In this document: positions 5,578-6,273 of the stretch, one piece after another | How the letters are laid out: each line of letters starts with the position of its first letter | Position numbering within the stretch: the first letter of the stretch is position 1 | Assembly (NCBI GenBank): GCA_015655485.1 | Contig: JAATEZ010000446.1 | Location: 1 to 6,273 of the forward strand | DNA length: 6,273 nt | Source of the DNA: Lactobacillales bacterium | GTDB lineage: Bacteria; Bacillota; Bacilli; Lactobacillales; Vagococcaceae | Direction of reading: 5' to 3' | Program-made: the position numbers and the translations under genes | Notes under the pieces: model-generated | What the model saw: only the letters and a program-made list of their open reading frames with translations | Database searches by the model: none | Told to the model about the DNA's origin: nothing

Positions 5578-5606
5578 AGAGTATCATTTATCAAATGATA
5601 AGTGAA
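5578..5606 (-). promoter_or_regulatory. Probable exporter promoter overlapping a strong operator-like palindrome
   Basis: TATCATTT (5582-5589) and AAATGATA (5593-5600) form a perfect 8-bp inverted repeat with a 3-bp spacer. Overlapping it is the 14-bp palindrome TTATCAAATGATAA (5588-5601). On the minus strand TTCACT (5601-5606) lies 17 bp before TACTCT (5578-5583), which has an upstream TGA; an alternative -10 is GATACT (5580-5585). The hexamers are weak and the exact choice is uncertain, but either way the palindromes occupy the space between or beside the boxes, where a TetR-type repressor would block RNA polymerase. The upstream TetR gene product is the obvious candidate. As I recall, the enterococcal FhtR repressor uses 14-nt palindromes before hrtBA; whether the sequence is the same was not checked. 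Confidence 0.55.
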
Positions 5607-5619
5607 ATGAATTGCTCAT

Positions 5620-5645
5620 AAAAAGCCTTCCTGAAAGAATGCTTT
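5620..5645 (-). terminator. Weak terminator after the TetR gene
   Basis: AAAGC (5622-5626) pairs with GCTTT (5641-5645). After one mismatch TTC (5628-5630) pairs with GAA (5637-5639) around a 6-base loop. Five A at 5620-5624 give a short T tail on the minus strand. It lies about 30 bp after the TetR stop and before the exporter promoter. The stem is short, so some read-through into the exporter genes is plausible. Confidence 0.5.
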
Positions 5646-5676
5646 CTCTGTAAAAAATATAGAACCAGCCGATCGA

Positions 5677-6273
5677 TCATTCTTGAACAATTCCATACAA
5701 AATGAATTGAATGGTTTGCAAAATTTTTTCTCTGGTGATCTCTTTTCCATAAGTACTGCGGATTCCCATCATAGAACTCAGATTATATAAAATATAGTTA
5801 GCCGCTTGTTCCGGTCTCACTTCATTTTTCAACACCGCTCGATTAGTTTTGCTTTCAAAAACTGCGGCAAAATTATCAATATAGGTTTCTTTGAAAATAA
5901 AGTGCATCTTTCGCTGATCACTTTCACTCATCTCTGTAAAAATGTCACTCAGCATTAAAAATAAATTAGTTGGATGCTTGTCTAATAGAATTTCAATCAT
6001 CAAAAGTAATTTTTCAGTGGTCTCCATTTCAGTAGATACAATTTTTTCAAGATCTTTTTTTACCGCTGTCGTTAACTTTTCAATGACTGCTATATACAAT
6101 TGAGTCTTATTTTTAAAATGATGGTATAGATTAGGCTGAGTAATCCCGCACGTTTGGGCTATTTCACGTGTAGAGGTCCGCTTAAAACCCTTCTTCATAA
6201 ATAGATCTGAAGCCACCTGAAGTATTTTACGATGAGTCCGTTCCAACTCCAGCTTTCTTTTATTCGTTTTCGC
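5677..6273 (-). CDS. TetR-family repressor, HrtR/FhtR-like, 5' end outside the window
   Basis: A one-component transcription regulator, at least 199 residues, probable repressor of the exporter pair that follows. The N-terminal DNA-binding domain is clear: ILQVASDLFMKKGFKRTSTR, then the helix-turn-helix REIAQTCGITQPNLYHHFKN and KTQLY, all typical of TetR. The rest is a helical ligand-binding domain with no sequence signature. The frame stays open to the edge of the window; upstream of the TTG at 6246 the codons read AKTNKRKLE, a basic lead-in normal for TetR proteins. That TTG is therefore probably an internal Leu and the true start lies just beyond 6273. Position next to an hrtBA-like pair and palindromes before the permease gene suggest a heme-sensing HrtR/FhtR-type role. 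Histidines beyond the DNA-binding domain at 91 and 115 (counted from the TTG) are possible ligands, unproven. TetR family: near certain; ligand: tentative. Confidence 0.88.
   Translation of the reverse strand, partial: AKTNKRKLELERTHRKILQVASDLFMKKGFKRTSTREIAQTCGITQPNLYHHFKNKTQLYIAVIEKLTTAVKKDLEKIVSTEMETTEKLLLMIEILLDKHPTNLFLMLSDIFTEMSESDQRKMHFIFKETYIDNFAAVFESKTNRAVLKNEVRPEQAANYILYNLSSMMGIRSTYGKEITREKILQTIQFILYGIVQE

Overview
The window looks like a chromosomal segment of a low-to-moderate GC Gram-positive bacterium of the Lactobacillales, most likely an Enterococcus. The reasons are strong AGGAGG-type ribosome binding sites, AT-rich intergenic DNA, ArlR/CsrR-like signalling proteins, and a TetR regulator next to a two-gene ABC exporter resembling the enterococcal and lactococcal heme-efflux (HrtBA) arrangement. 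The species cannot be fixed from the sequence alone. All six supported genes are on the minus strand, so transcription runs from right to left.

Right block (about 3690-6273): the end of a TetR-family regulator gene whose 5' end lies outside the window; a weak terminator; a short intergenic region with two palindromes lying over the probable promoter; an FtsX-type permease (hrtB-like); its ATPase (hrtA-like), starting 3 bases after the permease stop; and a strong hairpin terminator at 3690-3729. The simplest reading is a ligand-responsive repressor controlling a small-molecule exporter, with heme as the best-supported candidate ligand. This comes from family resemblance and gene order and is not proven by the sequence.

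Middle (3027-3689): no convincing gene. It holds a tandem array of intergenic palindromic repeats at 3287-3594, made of two modules in the order A-B-A-B-A with a period of exactly 122 bp. The two full units differ at one base. Left of the array are a possible degenerate repeat fragment, a candidate regulator box, three direct TATCCT repeats and a good promoter (TTGACA, 17 bp, TAGAGT) for the next operon.

Left block (295-3026): an OmpR-family response regulator and its sensor histidine kinase, overlapping at ATGA, followed 114 bp later by a secreted or membrane-anchored protein with two PepSY domains. Order and type match the ykoG-ykoH-ykoI arrangement of Bacillus subtilis. A motif matching at 24 of 29 positions occurs upstream of both the response-regulator gene and the PepSY gene and contains ATGAA direct repeats 11 bp apart, the spacing expected for an OmpR/PhoB-family dimer. 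This suggests that the system controls both its own expression and that of its PepSY partner.

Positions 1-294 carry no convincing gene, only a possible promoter pointing off the left edge and a pair of direct repeats.

Most of the window is built from recognisable families. The least explained parts are the repeat array and the shared operator-like motif.
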